Shown piece by piece: positions 14,480 to 25,320 of a stretch of DNA of 64,000 nucleotides (positions within the stretch are counted from its first letter, which is position 1; each line of letters opens with the position of its first letter). The notes under the pieces are model-generated. The model saw only the letters and a program-made list of their open reading frames with translations. It was not told where the DNA came from and ran no database searches. The DNA comes from Sphagnum compactum (taxonomy: Eukaryota > Bryophyta > Sphagnopsida > Sphagnales): the NCBI GenBank assembly GCA_965153455.1, contig OZ234496.1, positions 16,732,304 through 16,796,303 of the forward strand, in the 5' to 3' direction. Made by a program: the position numbers and the translations under genes.

Positions 14480-14592
14480 GAAGGGTCTATCTTTAGACCT
14501 TCGACGAAATTTTGACACCTCCATTCAGCCTATCAACCTTGGGACAACACCTCAAATTCGTGAAGGTAGGGGTCTGAAGATAGACCCTTTTC
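14480..14592. repeat. Fold-back element with arms that are themselves palindromic
   Basis: The left arm at about 14481-14501 (AAGGGTCTATCTTTAGACC) is matched in inverted orientation at about 14570-14591 with one mismatch. Each arm is also a small palindrome (GGTCTA...TAGACC). The spacing between arms is about 70 bases. No coding capacity; possibly a MITE remnant or a hairpin-forming element. Confidence 0.7.
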
Positions 14593-15134
14593 CTATGCAA
14601 AACAAACACCTTTCTTACTCAACGTTTTGTTTGGGTTGAAGTTTTGCATTTTATTTTTTGACGTGAAAAATATGATATCAACACATAGAAATTAATTTTT
14701 GGGGAAAAATGCCCTAGTTTGCTAGATTTCAAAAAATTGAAAAAATGCCAAATTTCTAGAACAGGTTCCAATAGGTAGCCAAAATAATAAATATCAAAGG
14801 ATTCTTAAACATTTCTATGTTCGTATATATCTGGTCTATAGCCAAAATTTGGCTAAAACCTCTTGTGGATGATTGCTAGTTTGGCTACATAAGAAAAATG
14901 AGAAATAATCCTTATCTTAATATATAGAATTCCAAATTTGAAAAAAAAAAGTCCCAAGATAATATAAAACGGTAGAAAAGCGAAGTCATTAAATTGAACT
15001 ACTTTTAAATGTCCAATTTCAGTTTACATAGTTAAGTTTAATTTTTTAATTACCTTCAAAAATTGGTAAAGAGAAAGAGAAATATATATTAGCAACTAAA
15101 ATATTTTCAAAAACAATGGAGAGACAGCATTGAC

Positions 15135-15140
15135 TGGGCC
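15135..15140 (+). promoter_or_regulatory. Site II element (TGGGCC)
   Basis: TGGGCC lies about 370 bases upstream of the eL22 start codon. Site II elements are known in plant ribosomal protein promoters, often paired with teloboxes. The assignment rests on motif and position only. Confidence 0.45.
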
Positions 15141-15388
15141 GATTCCATTTTTGCATAATTGGTCGCCCCTGCCGATTCTGCCACCAAACTGAGTCCAATT
15201 CTGCTATCTATAAGGACCTGAATTTCTGCAGAATAGGTAGTTGGTACCTATGCTTCTTTTACTTAAAGGTAAACCCATTGCGTTCATAGATGAAAGTTTA
15301 CAAGTTTCGATAATTCTGTGTGTTCATGGATGAAAAGATACAAGATGAAGCACAATTGTCATCCCAGAGGGGGCCTCCCGTCGATGGT

Positions 15389-15397
15389 TTAGGGTTT
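15389..15397 (+). promoter_or_regulatory. Telobox (TTAGGGTTT) of the eL22 gene
   Basis: A perfect telobox (AAACCCTAA on the minus strand) lies 105 bases before the eL22 ATG, close to the likely transcription start. Teloboxes are a hallmark of plant translation-machinery promoters. It is followed by a GC-rich leader with a GCGCGCGCGC run at about 15439-15450. Confidence 0.7.
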
Positions 15398-15501
15398 GAA
15401 GCTCCGCGGCGGAACGTTCTCTTTCTCGCGCTCTTCGTGCGCGCGCGCGCTCTGCCGGTGCCACTCTCTATCGGAGCAGTTTGACGCCTCCGTTTGCAGC
15501 G

Positions 15502-17051
15502 ATGGCGCCCGCAGCAGTGGCGAAGAAGCCCGCTGGAGGCACGAAGGGAAAGAAGAAGGCGCAGACGTTCACCATCGACTGCGGGAAACCTGTTGAAGAC
15601 AAGATTATGGACATCGCCTCCTTTGAGAAGTTTTTGCAGGATCGTATCAAGGTCGCTGGTAAGGCCGGCGTGCTGGGGGATACTGTTACTATTTCCAGGG
15701 AGAAGAACAAGATCAGCGTTACTTCGGAGAATGCTTTTTCAAAGAGGTGAGTTGATGTCTCTCTGTCTCCCAAGAAGTACTGGCGTATCGAGTTTTACAT
15801 ATAGTGTTCCCCTTATGTCTTTGAAGGATGGATTGTTACGTTGTTCCTTGAGTCATCTTTCCGCAGAAACGCCACATTAGATGGCTTCGAAATGGGGAAT
15901 ATTGTCAAAGTGACTGAATCTGCATCCAGGAGTTTAATAGCCTATTCGTGTTCTGTGGATCATCTTTTGTCCTTTTGTCGTTCTTGTTATCATTGAGGTC
16001 TTCCCCGAAAGACCCTTGTTGGAAATAGTCAATGTTTCACGGCTTGCAAATAGCGTCTCATCCTACCGTTTCTGTTTCCTTTGTCCAAAAGATGTTTCGT
16101 TGATCAATGGATCAGCAGGTTTGTTGCTCAATCTGGAGGTGGGTTTTTTTCTGTTTCCTGGCAAGTCGCCAATGCCTGATACCAAGCCATCATAACATAT
16201 CTGAAATCTCTACTGATAGCAGTGAGATTCATCTCTAAAATAAAATATAAGAAAAATTCAAAGGAACCCCACCTGGCGCCTTTGGTAGTTGTTTGTTTGA
16301 GAGGTGGATATTCCCACTGGCAATGCTCATGAAAGGTAGCTCTTAGTGACAAACAACTCTGTGCTAGCAAGTTTGATGTTGTTGCTAATATCCTGCCCAC
16401 CGTGTTCTGTCTTAATAGTGACCAAGGCGAGACTTTGAAAGATATTGGGGCATGGACAACTGATGAGACTTGAATCTGAGATCCAAGGCTCAGTGTTTGT
16501 TTAACCCAAGATTTTGCACTTATGTCTCTTGGATGCAACTGGATTATGTTGTAGTGGAGGTTCCTGTACAAGTGCTTTCTCCTGAGGGAGGGCATGCCCG
16601 AGGGTGTTCCCAAACCTCAGGAGAACACACAAGTATGGGAACAAATAAAAACGCGCCATAACATCCTAGGGTTCTTCTGCTGCGGGAGATCCCTCAAAAT
16701 ACACATAGAAATAAAAAGGGAGTTGTTTACGTTGCCAAATTTGGCTTTACTACATGTGAAACATATGTTATTTGTGGTAAGGGTTGTGTCTGGTGGGTCC
16801 AATAGCATTGAAGAGTCTCCAGTAGTTTGAACTGTTTCTGCACATATACTGACTTTCTAAATGTAAGCAAACTTCTCTGAGATGAGTTGTGTGTGAGGGC
16901 CTGCAGGTACTTGAAATACTTGACAAAAAAGTATCTGAAGAAGCACAATGTGCGCGATTGGTTGCGTGTCATTGCTTCCAACAAGGACCGTAATGTCTAT
17001 GAGTTGCGCTACTTCAACATTGCTGACAATGAGGCAGAAGATGAGGATTAG
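15502..17051 (+). CDS. RPL22: 60S ribosomal protein eL22, 2 exons
   Basis: Exons 15502-15746 and 16907-17051 join in phase (AG|G gives Arg82) to a 129-residue protein ending in the acidic tail NEAEDED. Family hallmarks are the lysine-rich N-terminus, [20 protein letters not shown], the [16 protein letters not shown] strand pair, and [20 protein letters not shown] followed by YELRYFNI. The length is normal for eL22 and no residue looks damaged. The protein is a structural component of the large cytosolic ribosomal subunit. The ATG at 15502 lies directly after a GC-rich leader with an upstream telobox, as expected for a coordinately expressed ribosomal protein gene. The 1,160-base intron holds only shadow open frames. 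Confidence 0.95.
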
Positions 17052-18347
17052 TTCATTAAATTTGGCAAGAAATATAACCAGGCCATGCTTTAGCTCATGT
17101 GTAACAATGCATGCGCATTTTCCACATACATTCTTTACAGTGAAAGTTGCATGTGGAAGATTTCTTGAAATTTATTGTTCTACTGCACCATGTCCTCAGT
17201 GCATCTCTTTATTGTAAGCAGGTAAGTGGAATTTTGTCACTGGCAGGAATATTCTATGCTCACTATGGTTGATGTATGCTTCATTGGGGTGGTATTGGTC
17301 CAACTAAATTGCTTGTGGTAGAATTGATTTCTTGGCTTTGTTGTTGCACACTACTCACATGTGTATATTCTTTCAAGTTGCAGACACCATGGCCACACAA
17401 CTTACTCCCCTGCTTTTACTTTTTTTGACAACAGCAAACATGGTTCACAAAATATTTAGAAGAATGTTTGATTTCCTATATGCTACCATTCAGACTATTG
17501 CTCAAATTTCTCTTAAGTCTTTGGGTAAAGTACCAAACACAGCAAGATAAACTTCACCTGGAAGATTACTGTGGTCTCCACCAGCATTCAAACAATGCGG
17601 CTCGATGTGATGGAAAAGTTAATGCTCTCTGATGCTTTGGCTGACAATCGTTGTTCTGGCTGTTCAAAAATGGTCAATGAACCAGATTACCCAAGCATAT
17701 TTAAGTTCCAAGAAATTTGTCAAAATGCTAGCATAGTACATCATCACTCCAGGGCAGTAATGGATTTCAAGATACAGGAGGACCAAGAGCAATGACATAT
17801 CTCTTGCTTACTTACATCCCTTATAGTACCTAGAGGCTAGTTGAGAAATAACTTTCAAATTTCCACAATTTTTCCTTGATGCCATCACTGTATTCAGGGC
17901 TCCTTCTGATGAGTGCCGGTGATCCCTTGGAACAAGAGTTTCTTGGTATTCTGTGTTGCAAACAGAAAGGTACTGCAGGTACAAAACAAATGGCAGCTCC
18001 TCTGTACCAAATGGCAACTTCAAACCGGCAACAGTTGACAATGGTTCTATCCCTTGTGGCAACTTCAAACAGCAAGTTTTGTAGTAGGTACAGCCCGAGG
18101 ATGAGGGCATTACCAGAAAAAGGGTACCGCCTGAGGTGTTGCTGGCATTCTGGTTAGGCTGTTGTCTGAGGGCCTTATTGAGAGTAAAGCATCTCCCTTC
18201 CTGTCATTTTGAATGGATGAGCATTTCAATACAAAATGTGCTTCCTTAAGAAGGTAAGATCCCTCCAGTGTAGCCAAGTGAATCTTATCTTTCTAAGGTG
18301 TGCTCCAAATACTCTCTGAAACTTCTGGCAATGCCTTTTGACTAATG

Positions 18348-18439
18348 AAATGTTCCATGAAGTTCAGAGCACATGAACTCACCATTCACAACAATGCTTG
18401 GTGAACATTCCTTGAAATCTGAGACCAAATGAAAACTAC
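18348..18439 (+). repeat. Direct repeat copy 1 (about 92 bp)
   Basis: This begins AAATGTTCCATGAAGTTC and ends GACCAAATGAAAACTAC. It matches 18831-18925 in the same order and orientation at roughly 75-80 percent by eye, with the shared core TGGTGAACATTCCT. Confidence 0.75.
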
Positions 18440-18830
18440 ATTTTAAATTGGAAAAACGTTTCATTAAGTGTAGGGTAAAGCCTGAGGTCATGGGCTTTAC
18501 ATGGGCTTTACCTGAATAAGGGCCCATGCAAGGTGGAGCTGAGCACAAGCCCCCATTCTGGTAAAGCCTGCGGCTCTTTACTGAGCAAAAGGACTGCCAT
18601 TGGATTTTTAAAAAATTCCACAGGAAAAACAGAATTGATGTGGGGCATTTCAGAAAGGCCATTTTGGAAAATGGAATGCCTGTTTTCTCATATGCCCCGT
18701 GAGCTTTTACACTCTGCAACAAGCTCTCTAAATACACTGGAAAAATCCAAGGTCTTTATGCTCTCAAAGAATGAACTCACAATATCCTGTACTCACAATG
18801 TGGGACCAAATGAAAACTTCATTAAAGAAT

Positions 18831-18925
18831 AAATGTTCCATGAAGTTCTCAAAATTGAACTCACAATTTGCAGAAGCAACACCTGGTGAACATTCCTCAA
18901 AATATGGAACCGAATGAAAAACTAC
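18831..18925 (+). repeat. Direct repeat copy 2 (about 95 bp)
   Basis: Partner of the repeat at 18348-18439. A shorter partial copy (GAACTCACAA ... GACCAAATGAAAAC) lies between them at about 18773-18818. Confidence 0.75.
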
Positions 18926-19472
18926 AGCGTTTCCGTAAGACTCTCACTTACCTACACAGGGCTGAGCAAAAAAAATGCAAAGAGCATAGGTATGCAGGAT
19001 GAATTTTGCAAACAAAGGAGTTACTGAGTCTAGAGCACACAGACAATAGGCAGATAAGTCATTGCACGCAATCTGCAATTTTTAGCGAAGCTCATGAACA
19101 TAAGCGATTTCAACTGGCGAAAAGATTGTCGCAGAAAGCATCTTGCATTTGATGAGTTTCATAGCTTCCTAACTCCCCCTCACAACACCCATCTCTCCCT
19201 TTTTTCCACTTTCCTTCTCTTCTTGTAGCTCCCCTTCTTGTGGAGTTGTTGTTATTGTGAATTTCGTCTTTCACCCAAATACCTAAAACCACATTTGAGA
19301 TATAGTCCGAGCAGTGGCAAGAAATCCAACTTTCTTCTTGAAATTTTGCGGGGCGGTGTTTTTGCCGTTGTCGGAAACAGACCGAGCGATTCTTAGAAAG
19401 CTCACTTATTGTAAATTGTAGCAGAATTTTTTTTCTTGTTTTTTTCCCTCGCGGGGAGCAAGTTGTGTGGCC

Positions 19473-21735
19473 ATGGCATCTGCAATTTGTTCTGTCGCAT
19501 CAGCTTCTTCGTTCACGAGAATGATTTCGGTGAGTTCTAAAGCGAAGTCTGGACATGAATCTAGAATTAGGTCTGATGCAGTAGTATCATTTGTACGACG
19601 GCGTTCAATTCCAACTTCTTCGGGATTAAGCTGCTGCAGTCTTTCTTGGAGAGTAGGAAGAAAGTCTTACTCCGGATGCTCTTTTTCTGCGGGAAAGTAC
19701 GATTGTGGAATTGTTTGCTCGGTGAGGAAGCTAGCGGATGTGGAACCTGTAGAACTTCCCCCCAAGGATACGACATTCCCAGCTGCACCGGGGATCTATG
19801 CGGTGTATGATAAGGAAGGGGACCTTCAATATGTGGGTCTTACGCGTCGGGTTTCCACCAGCCTTGACATCCACTTGAAAGAAAATTCTGAGCTTTGCGG
19901 CTCTGTGAAGGTTCTCTCTCTCTCTCTCTCCCTCTCGGATTGGTCTCAGCTTCGTGTTTGAGGAGACAAAAGAAATGCCTTATTAGCAGTTCGCACTAAA
20001 GTTCCAATCCCTCCGGAAAATGAATTGCGACTTGGTGTGCATTTTCATGGATATGCTCATGAGAAGCCGTCCTCATCACCATGTTTTGCACCCTCATCTG
20101 TGCTCATCGCAAGGGCTGCCCGAGCTGTTTTTGAGGTGGCATACATGGTGTGTCACATGGAAAGGAGAGATATGTTTGTGTCTCGCAGTTCTAATTGCTT
20201 GCTAAGGGGAATGATCCATGATAACTTGGATTGATCAGATCATGAGGTTCTGATTGCAATGTTGCAAATCACAATATGGCAGCTTCTTCCTGTTTAGGTT
20301 CTTCCTCTCACAGCTGGAATCTCCAAACACCACTATGAAGGGCATTGATGTATACCATTTCAGTGTGCCTAAAGGATGTGTTCAGGGTGCAGGAGGCCCC
20401 AGTCACTACTTTTTATGTAGGTGTCTCTATGCTTTAGGTTTATATGCTTGCTTGCACAGGGACAAGCTCAAATGACATAAAACTTACCCTCACAAGCTTG
20501 TCGTAGCTTGAATGAGCATACTATTGACTTTTTATTTCATGGGCTTTCTTTCTTGAGTGGTAGCAATATCCTGACTGAGTCTAACTGTTGCTTCTGAAAA
20601 TGCAACAGTAACTCAGGACACAGATTTGCACAATAGTTTACCCTTGTTTTTGGGCAGACTGTTATACACTTATCTACACCCTCTGTCAGGAGCTGATGAA
20701 GTCAGTGGGTAGTCATAGCAGCTAGTGGCTGCTGCTACTCATGATGAAGGTGATAGTCTGACACTTTGTGAGTTACTCTCATAAGGTTATGACTGCAGTG
20801 ATTGTTCTGTTACCTTCAAAGTGTTGTTTTGAGGAGGTTTCTCTGCAATCTCATAGATATTTGAACATTTTTATTCCTTCCAATTGCAGGGTTCAGTGAG
20901 AGGTTTTGTTAACAAGATTATGCACTACAGAATTGTTGTAGGAAGAGGGTTCATGTTGTCCACCTTCCTCAATGCTCTCTACATCTGCTTTTGCATCTTC
21001 TGCTTGTCTACAGCCTTGATCTCTTCTCACCTAAAGTCTATGACCACTGAATTTTCACACTGTCTTTTGCACAGTTTGAAGTGATTGATGCTCCAGAGCG
21101 TGCAGCCCTTACAGATGCATGGAAGGTCTGGATGGAGGAGCATATCAACATAACTGGAAAAGTTCCACCAGGGAATGTAAGTGGTAACACCACTTGGACT
21201 GCAAAGAAGCCAAAACGAGCAAAGCCTGACATCCTTCTCACTCCTGGAGCTCATGTGAAGCTCAATGTGCCCATTGAAGACCTAATTGACAAAGTTGTGA
21301 AGGATTGCAATGTTGTTGCCTTTATTAAAGGCACACGGACAGCGCCACAGTGTGGCTTTTCACATAGGGTCTTGACAATACTGAATGATCTTGGTATTGA
21401 TTATGAAACTCTAAATGTGTTGGATGAGGACCATAACCCGGGTGTCAGGGAGGCCATCAAGAAGTATAGTGAATGGCCCACCATCCCACAGGTGAATCCT
21501 TTCTGACAGGCAATCTGGATCTTATCTTGATATATCTGAAATACATGCAGTACAGTTATTCCAGTCAGATCAATCATTCAGGACAATGGAGTGTGTCAAG
21601 TTACTTTATTAGTAGACGTATGCACTAAAAATGAATTCTTGATTGCAGGTTTATGTGAAGGGTGAGTTTGTTGGTGGTGCGGATGTGCTGGATGAGATGG
21701 TACAAAGTGGCGAAATCAAGCAGTTGTTGAATTAG
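19473..21735 (+). CDS. GRXS16: Plastid monothiol CGFS glutaredoxin with GIY-YIG-like N-terminal domain, 3 exons
   Basis: Exons 19473-19910, 21075-21491 and 21649-21735 are all phase 0 and give 313 residues. Residues 1 to about 85 are rich in Ser and Arg and low in acidic residues, fitting a chloroplast transit peptide. A GIY-YIG-type fold follows (GIY at 107-109, YVG at 120-122, then [11 protein letters not shown]). The C-terminal monothiol glutaredoxin domain has [17 protein letters not shown] with the active Cys239, the [16 protein letters not shown] core and the tail [12 protein letters not shown]. The family binds glutathione-ligated 2Fe-2S clusters in plastids, and in Arabidopsis the N-terminal domain regulates or carries nuclease activity. 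The start was set at ATG 19473. Intron 1 is 1.16 kb and begins with a CT-repeat directly after the donor. No defect is seen. Confidence 0.93.
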
Positions 21736-23040
21736 GTTTGGTTATCTGATTGTAGAATCAAAAAGAACAATTTTACCATAAGAAGGATTGCACAATTGCA
21801 AAGGATTATGCTGCAATGTGTTTGTATATTTAGATGTCAATCAGCTGAAGGGGCTTCATGGCTAGATATTGCCACAGAAATTTTACACACAATGTAGACA
21901 GCAGGTTTGAAAGAAGATAGTTAATGAGAGGAGACACAATCTGCATGTGTGAGACTTTTACTGCATTTGTATGCAAATTCAGTAGTATGGTGTTGATTGC
22001 ATTGATAGGTAGAATATAGTACACATGGATTTTCATTATTTTGCTCTTTTCTTCCCTGTTTGCGTGGCATATTGTTTTTCTCCAAGTCGAGGTCATATTT
22101 GCTTATCATTTCAGCTAAATCCAAGGTTTGATTGTAGGCTTATCAGTGTGAGTTTGAGGTGCTGACGTATGCAGCATCCTATCATACCAGCCCAGACTGT
22201 TGAGGTGAAAATGGTTGTACTGTGTATGCAGCTGCACAGTTCTTCGCTGTTGGTGGCAAGTTGAATCTGAGAAAAGACATGTGAGGAAATCTTTGGTTTT
22301 ACAGACATAGGCACAAAAGATGTCATAGTCTATGGGCACATGGACACACAAAGTCACAGTAAGTGAGAGTAGACAGTGCGCATTTGGTGGGGCTGGGTGG
22401 AATGATGAACAGCTAGTTAGCTTTTTGTGGGGTGCACAAACTAGGGCTTGTGTGTTGGTAGCGAGTCCTCAATTGTTTGAAGCAGCAGAATATCCCTGCA
22501 AGACTCCAGATGCTTTGGTTTTGGTAGCAGAGAAACCTCGAGAGATTTGAATACTTGCTCTGGTTTGCAAGCATTTAGGCTGATCATGTGGACCAATGAT
22601 TCCATAGTTTGTATCATCATTTGATACTGTTGTTGATTTAAAATACTTTAGGAGTAGCTTCAAGACACGTATCACTCATGTTATGCTACTTTTTTTGTTT
22701 CATGTCCAGCATGCCATGTTTACAGATCCTTTGTGCTCTGGGACTTTTACATTGCAATTCTTTGATGAATCTAGGTGTATTGTATTTCCAAGCAGCAAGC
22801 TGCAATCTAGGCTTCTTAAGTTGTGTGTATGGGGTGTCGATAAATGGCAAGAGCCCTTTGTGTTTGCCTTCTGTACACAGCACTTTGGGAATTGGTGCCG
22901 TTTCAGAAGACCTGTGGAAGGGATGCAATGACAGTGGAACAACAGGGCTCATGTTGCATTTGAATATGTAACAGAAAAGGAGCCATGCAGGGTGCCAATA
23001 TTTCTACACCTGGATTCTGGAGCAATTATCGAATGAGAAA
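21736..23040. other. 3' flank of GRXS16, no gene recognised
   Basis: Several short overlapping open frames (22332-22550, 22678-22971, 22686-22952 minus) have no recognisable domain. Probably 3' UTR and spacer. Confidence 0.45.
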
Positions 23041-23265
23041 CTTCTGTGTGTGTGTGTGTGGAGGGTACTTTATATTCATAACTATCCCTCCCAGAAAAGA
23101 AGATATCCCTCCCATTCTTAAGAAGTGCCTCCTCCTAATCTATGGATGTTTAGGTTCATGATAACATTGGCCTTGTGCTTTACAATGGGTAAATCCCATG
23201 GGTGGCACTCCCAAAATTTGGGGCTGGACTCAGGTAGTGGTATTGTAAACTTTTAAAAAACTTTC

Positions 23266-23396
23266 ATACCAGTTTGGTACTGGTCTTAGGTCCAAGGCTG
23301 ATTCTTGCCTCATATATGGCACATACAAACCTGTAATGGTAATGGTAAAAGGCAGGTATATACCTGGTATTACCTCAGGTCCGATACCAGACTGGT
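23266..23396. repeat. Imperfect inverted repeat, arms about 26 bp
   Basis: The left arm at 23266-23292 (TACCAGTTTGGTACTGG and following) pairs with the right arm at about 23372-23396 (reverse complement begins TACCAGTCTGGTATCGG) with a few mismatches. The loop between them also contains a small palindrome, CAGGTATATACCTG, at about 23353. Confidence 0.6.
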
Positions 23397-23463
23397 AGCT
23401 ATATAATGCTGGTACTGCTGTGATGAAAAATTAGTGGATGATACCCTATATGGGTGAGGCAGT

Positions 23464-23514
23464 ACCATCAACTGTTGAGAGCAGAATACCACGATGCTTT
23501 CAACAGTTGATGGT
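23464..23514. repeat. Perfect 15-bp inverted repeat with 21-nt loop
   Basis: ACCATCAACTGTTGA at 23464-23478 is exactly complementary to TCAACAGTTGATGGT at 23500-23514. The sequence can form a 51-nt stem-loop on either strand. It lies 70 bases beyond the previous inverted repeat and is not followed by a U-tract. Its role is unknown. Confidence 0.85.
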
Positions 23515-25019
23515 GATCGGAAGAAGTATATGGGTTGCTGTTGCTGTTTTGTTCCTTGTTTGTTTTCTTGCAGGTTATGAGCGCAGCGGGTTTTTATTGT
23601 TGATGGTGCTCACTATGTTTGTGGTTCTTCTTTGAGTGAGCTTTTTGTGGTGTGTTGTTTTTGTACAATGCCTTTGTTGGACGTCAATCAAGGAGGAAGC
23701 TAGTGTGGAGAACAAGTACTATGAACTTCTGAGATGGACGCAACAAAGTATTTTCAGAGTTTTGAGTTGTAGGGTGTGAAAGTTTTTTCTTCTCTTTAGC
23801 TAAGGTTGTGAGTAATAAATGGGATGAATGCCTTGCTGTCAGAACTGCTTTCTTCTTGTGGAGGCTATGCAACTTTGGTTGCACCATGAGCCTTTTTAGG
23901 AGAGATGCAATTTAGAAGCTAAACTAAGGGTCAATGATCAAGGATGTGACGAGGTGTTTTAGGGATTTCAGGAGTGACCACTTTGGCAAATCAATTGGGT
24001 TGTATGGGGATTGTGTTGTGATTTGATTTGGACAAGTGGTTTTTAGGAAGAGAGTACCCATTGTTGGGCACTAATGAAGTTTTGGTTAAGCCTAGGTAGG
24101 CTGGCTAATGAAGTTTTGGGGGTTTAATTTGAGGTTCATGGGGTAGGATAATAGGATGATCTTATGAAGGATGGGTGACTTGGTTAAGATAAGGTGGGTG
24201 AGGGGGATAAAATCATTAGACTAGGTTAAGATAGGATTATCTTGTTTTGGCTTGGGCTGAATAAACCTACCGGATAAAGGGGTATAGATATGACAGTTGA
24301 AGCTTCTAGAAAGGTATTAAATATTAAGGTTAGGTCAAGACAACAACTTTTTTTCTTCTTACAATTTGTTGATCACCCTCACTTTTCTAAGTGATGAGTG
24401 GTGTGTGAGGAAGTGGTAGAGGAGTGAGGAACGATTATGAGTAGGGTGAAAGTTGGTGGGACTTAGTAGATCATGAGGAGGCAAACTCATAGGAGGGAGG
24501 TTGCTGCATCATGAGGAGGTGGGTTGCTTAAGTGCACCCAACCCAATAGTAGGTGGAGGTGGAGGCAACACTAGTGGGTGATGGTGTTTGCACAAGGGTG
24601 GTTTTGGTGGGTGCTCCACTCAAGGGTGAAGGTGGGAAAAGTACATGGACCTTGTGCTAAGCTTGGTAGAAAAGGAGGATGAGGAGGTGGAGGAAGGGGA
24701 TGACCTTAGGAAAAAGTAAAGGTCTGTCCCTGTGAGTGAGAATAGAAAAGATAGGAAAATAAGCTTGATCTCAAGGAATTGGGATAGTTAGTGTTGTTAA
24801 CAAGGTTGTGAATGGAGGTAGGATAGAAAGGAATAGTTGTTGGTAGATAGAATAATGTTGTATCAAGCAATAGTAGGAGTTTGGTGGAGAAAGAGATCCA
24901 CAACTAAGGATTAACCTCATTTAAATCTCTTTTCTTTTTGATGTGTGAAGGTCAGTTTTGAAAAATATTGTTCCCAATTGCTGCATGTTGTGTGTGTGTG
25001 TTCATGGGTGTGAATCATT

Positions 25020-25320
25020 GGTTTAAGGTTGTGGTTAATTATAGCAAAAGTAAGAGGATAGTGTTGTGAATAGGAAGGGTGGATGTTGTCTAGATCAGAT
25101 AAGGCAGGAGAAAGACAATTATATCCAAAAAAAAAAATAGAGAAAAAAAAAGTTCAATTCCTAACTTGTTATGATTCATTAGGTTAGGGTTGTGGTTAGT
25201 ATAGTAAGAGTAAAAGGATAATGTTGTAAATAGGAAGGGTAGTTGTTGTTTAGATCCGACAAGGCAAAAGAAAAACAAATATATCCACACACATAGAAAG
25301 AAGGAGTTCATTTCCTAACT
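25020..25320 (+). repeat. Tandem duplication, two diverged units of about 140 bp
   Basis: Unit 1 (about 25020-25167) and unit 2 (about 25182-25320) share GGTTGTGGTTA, ATAGGAAGGGT, TGTTGTYTAGATC, TATATCCA and a final TTCCTAACT. Unit 1 has acquired two A-runs that are absent from unit 2. Confidence 0.8.

Larger units (their letters stand above)
17052..19472. other. Intergenic region between eL22 and GRXS16
   Basis: This holds the eL22 3' flank, a noncoding stretch with a dispersed direct repeat (see the two copies near 18.4 and 18.9 kb), and the GRXS16 leader. The open frames here (for example 17571-17795, 18342-18737 minus) show no domain I recognise. Confidence 0.5.

Noticed and set aside
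5000-15000. Possible retrotransposon or other mobile element
   Set aside because: No reverse transcriptase, integrase or transposase motifs and no long terminal repeat pair were found by reading.
20025-20475. Open frames between GRXS16 exons 1 and 2
   Set aside because: They lie in the intron; the protein is continuous and colinear with the family without them.
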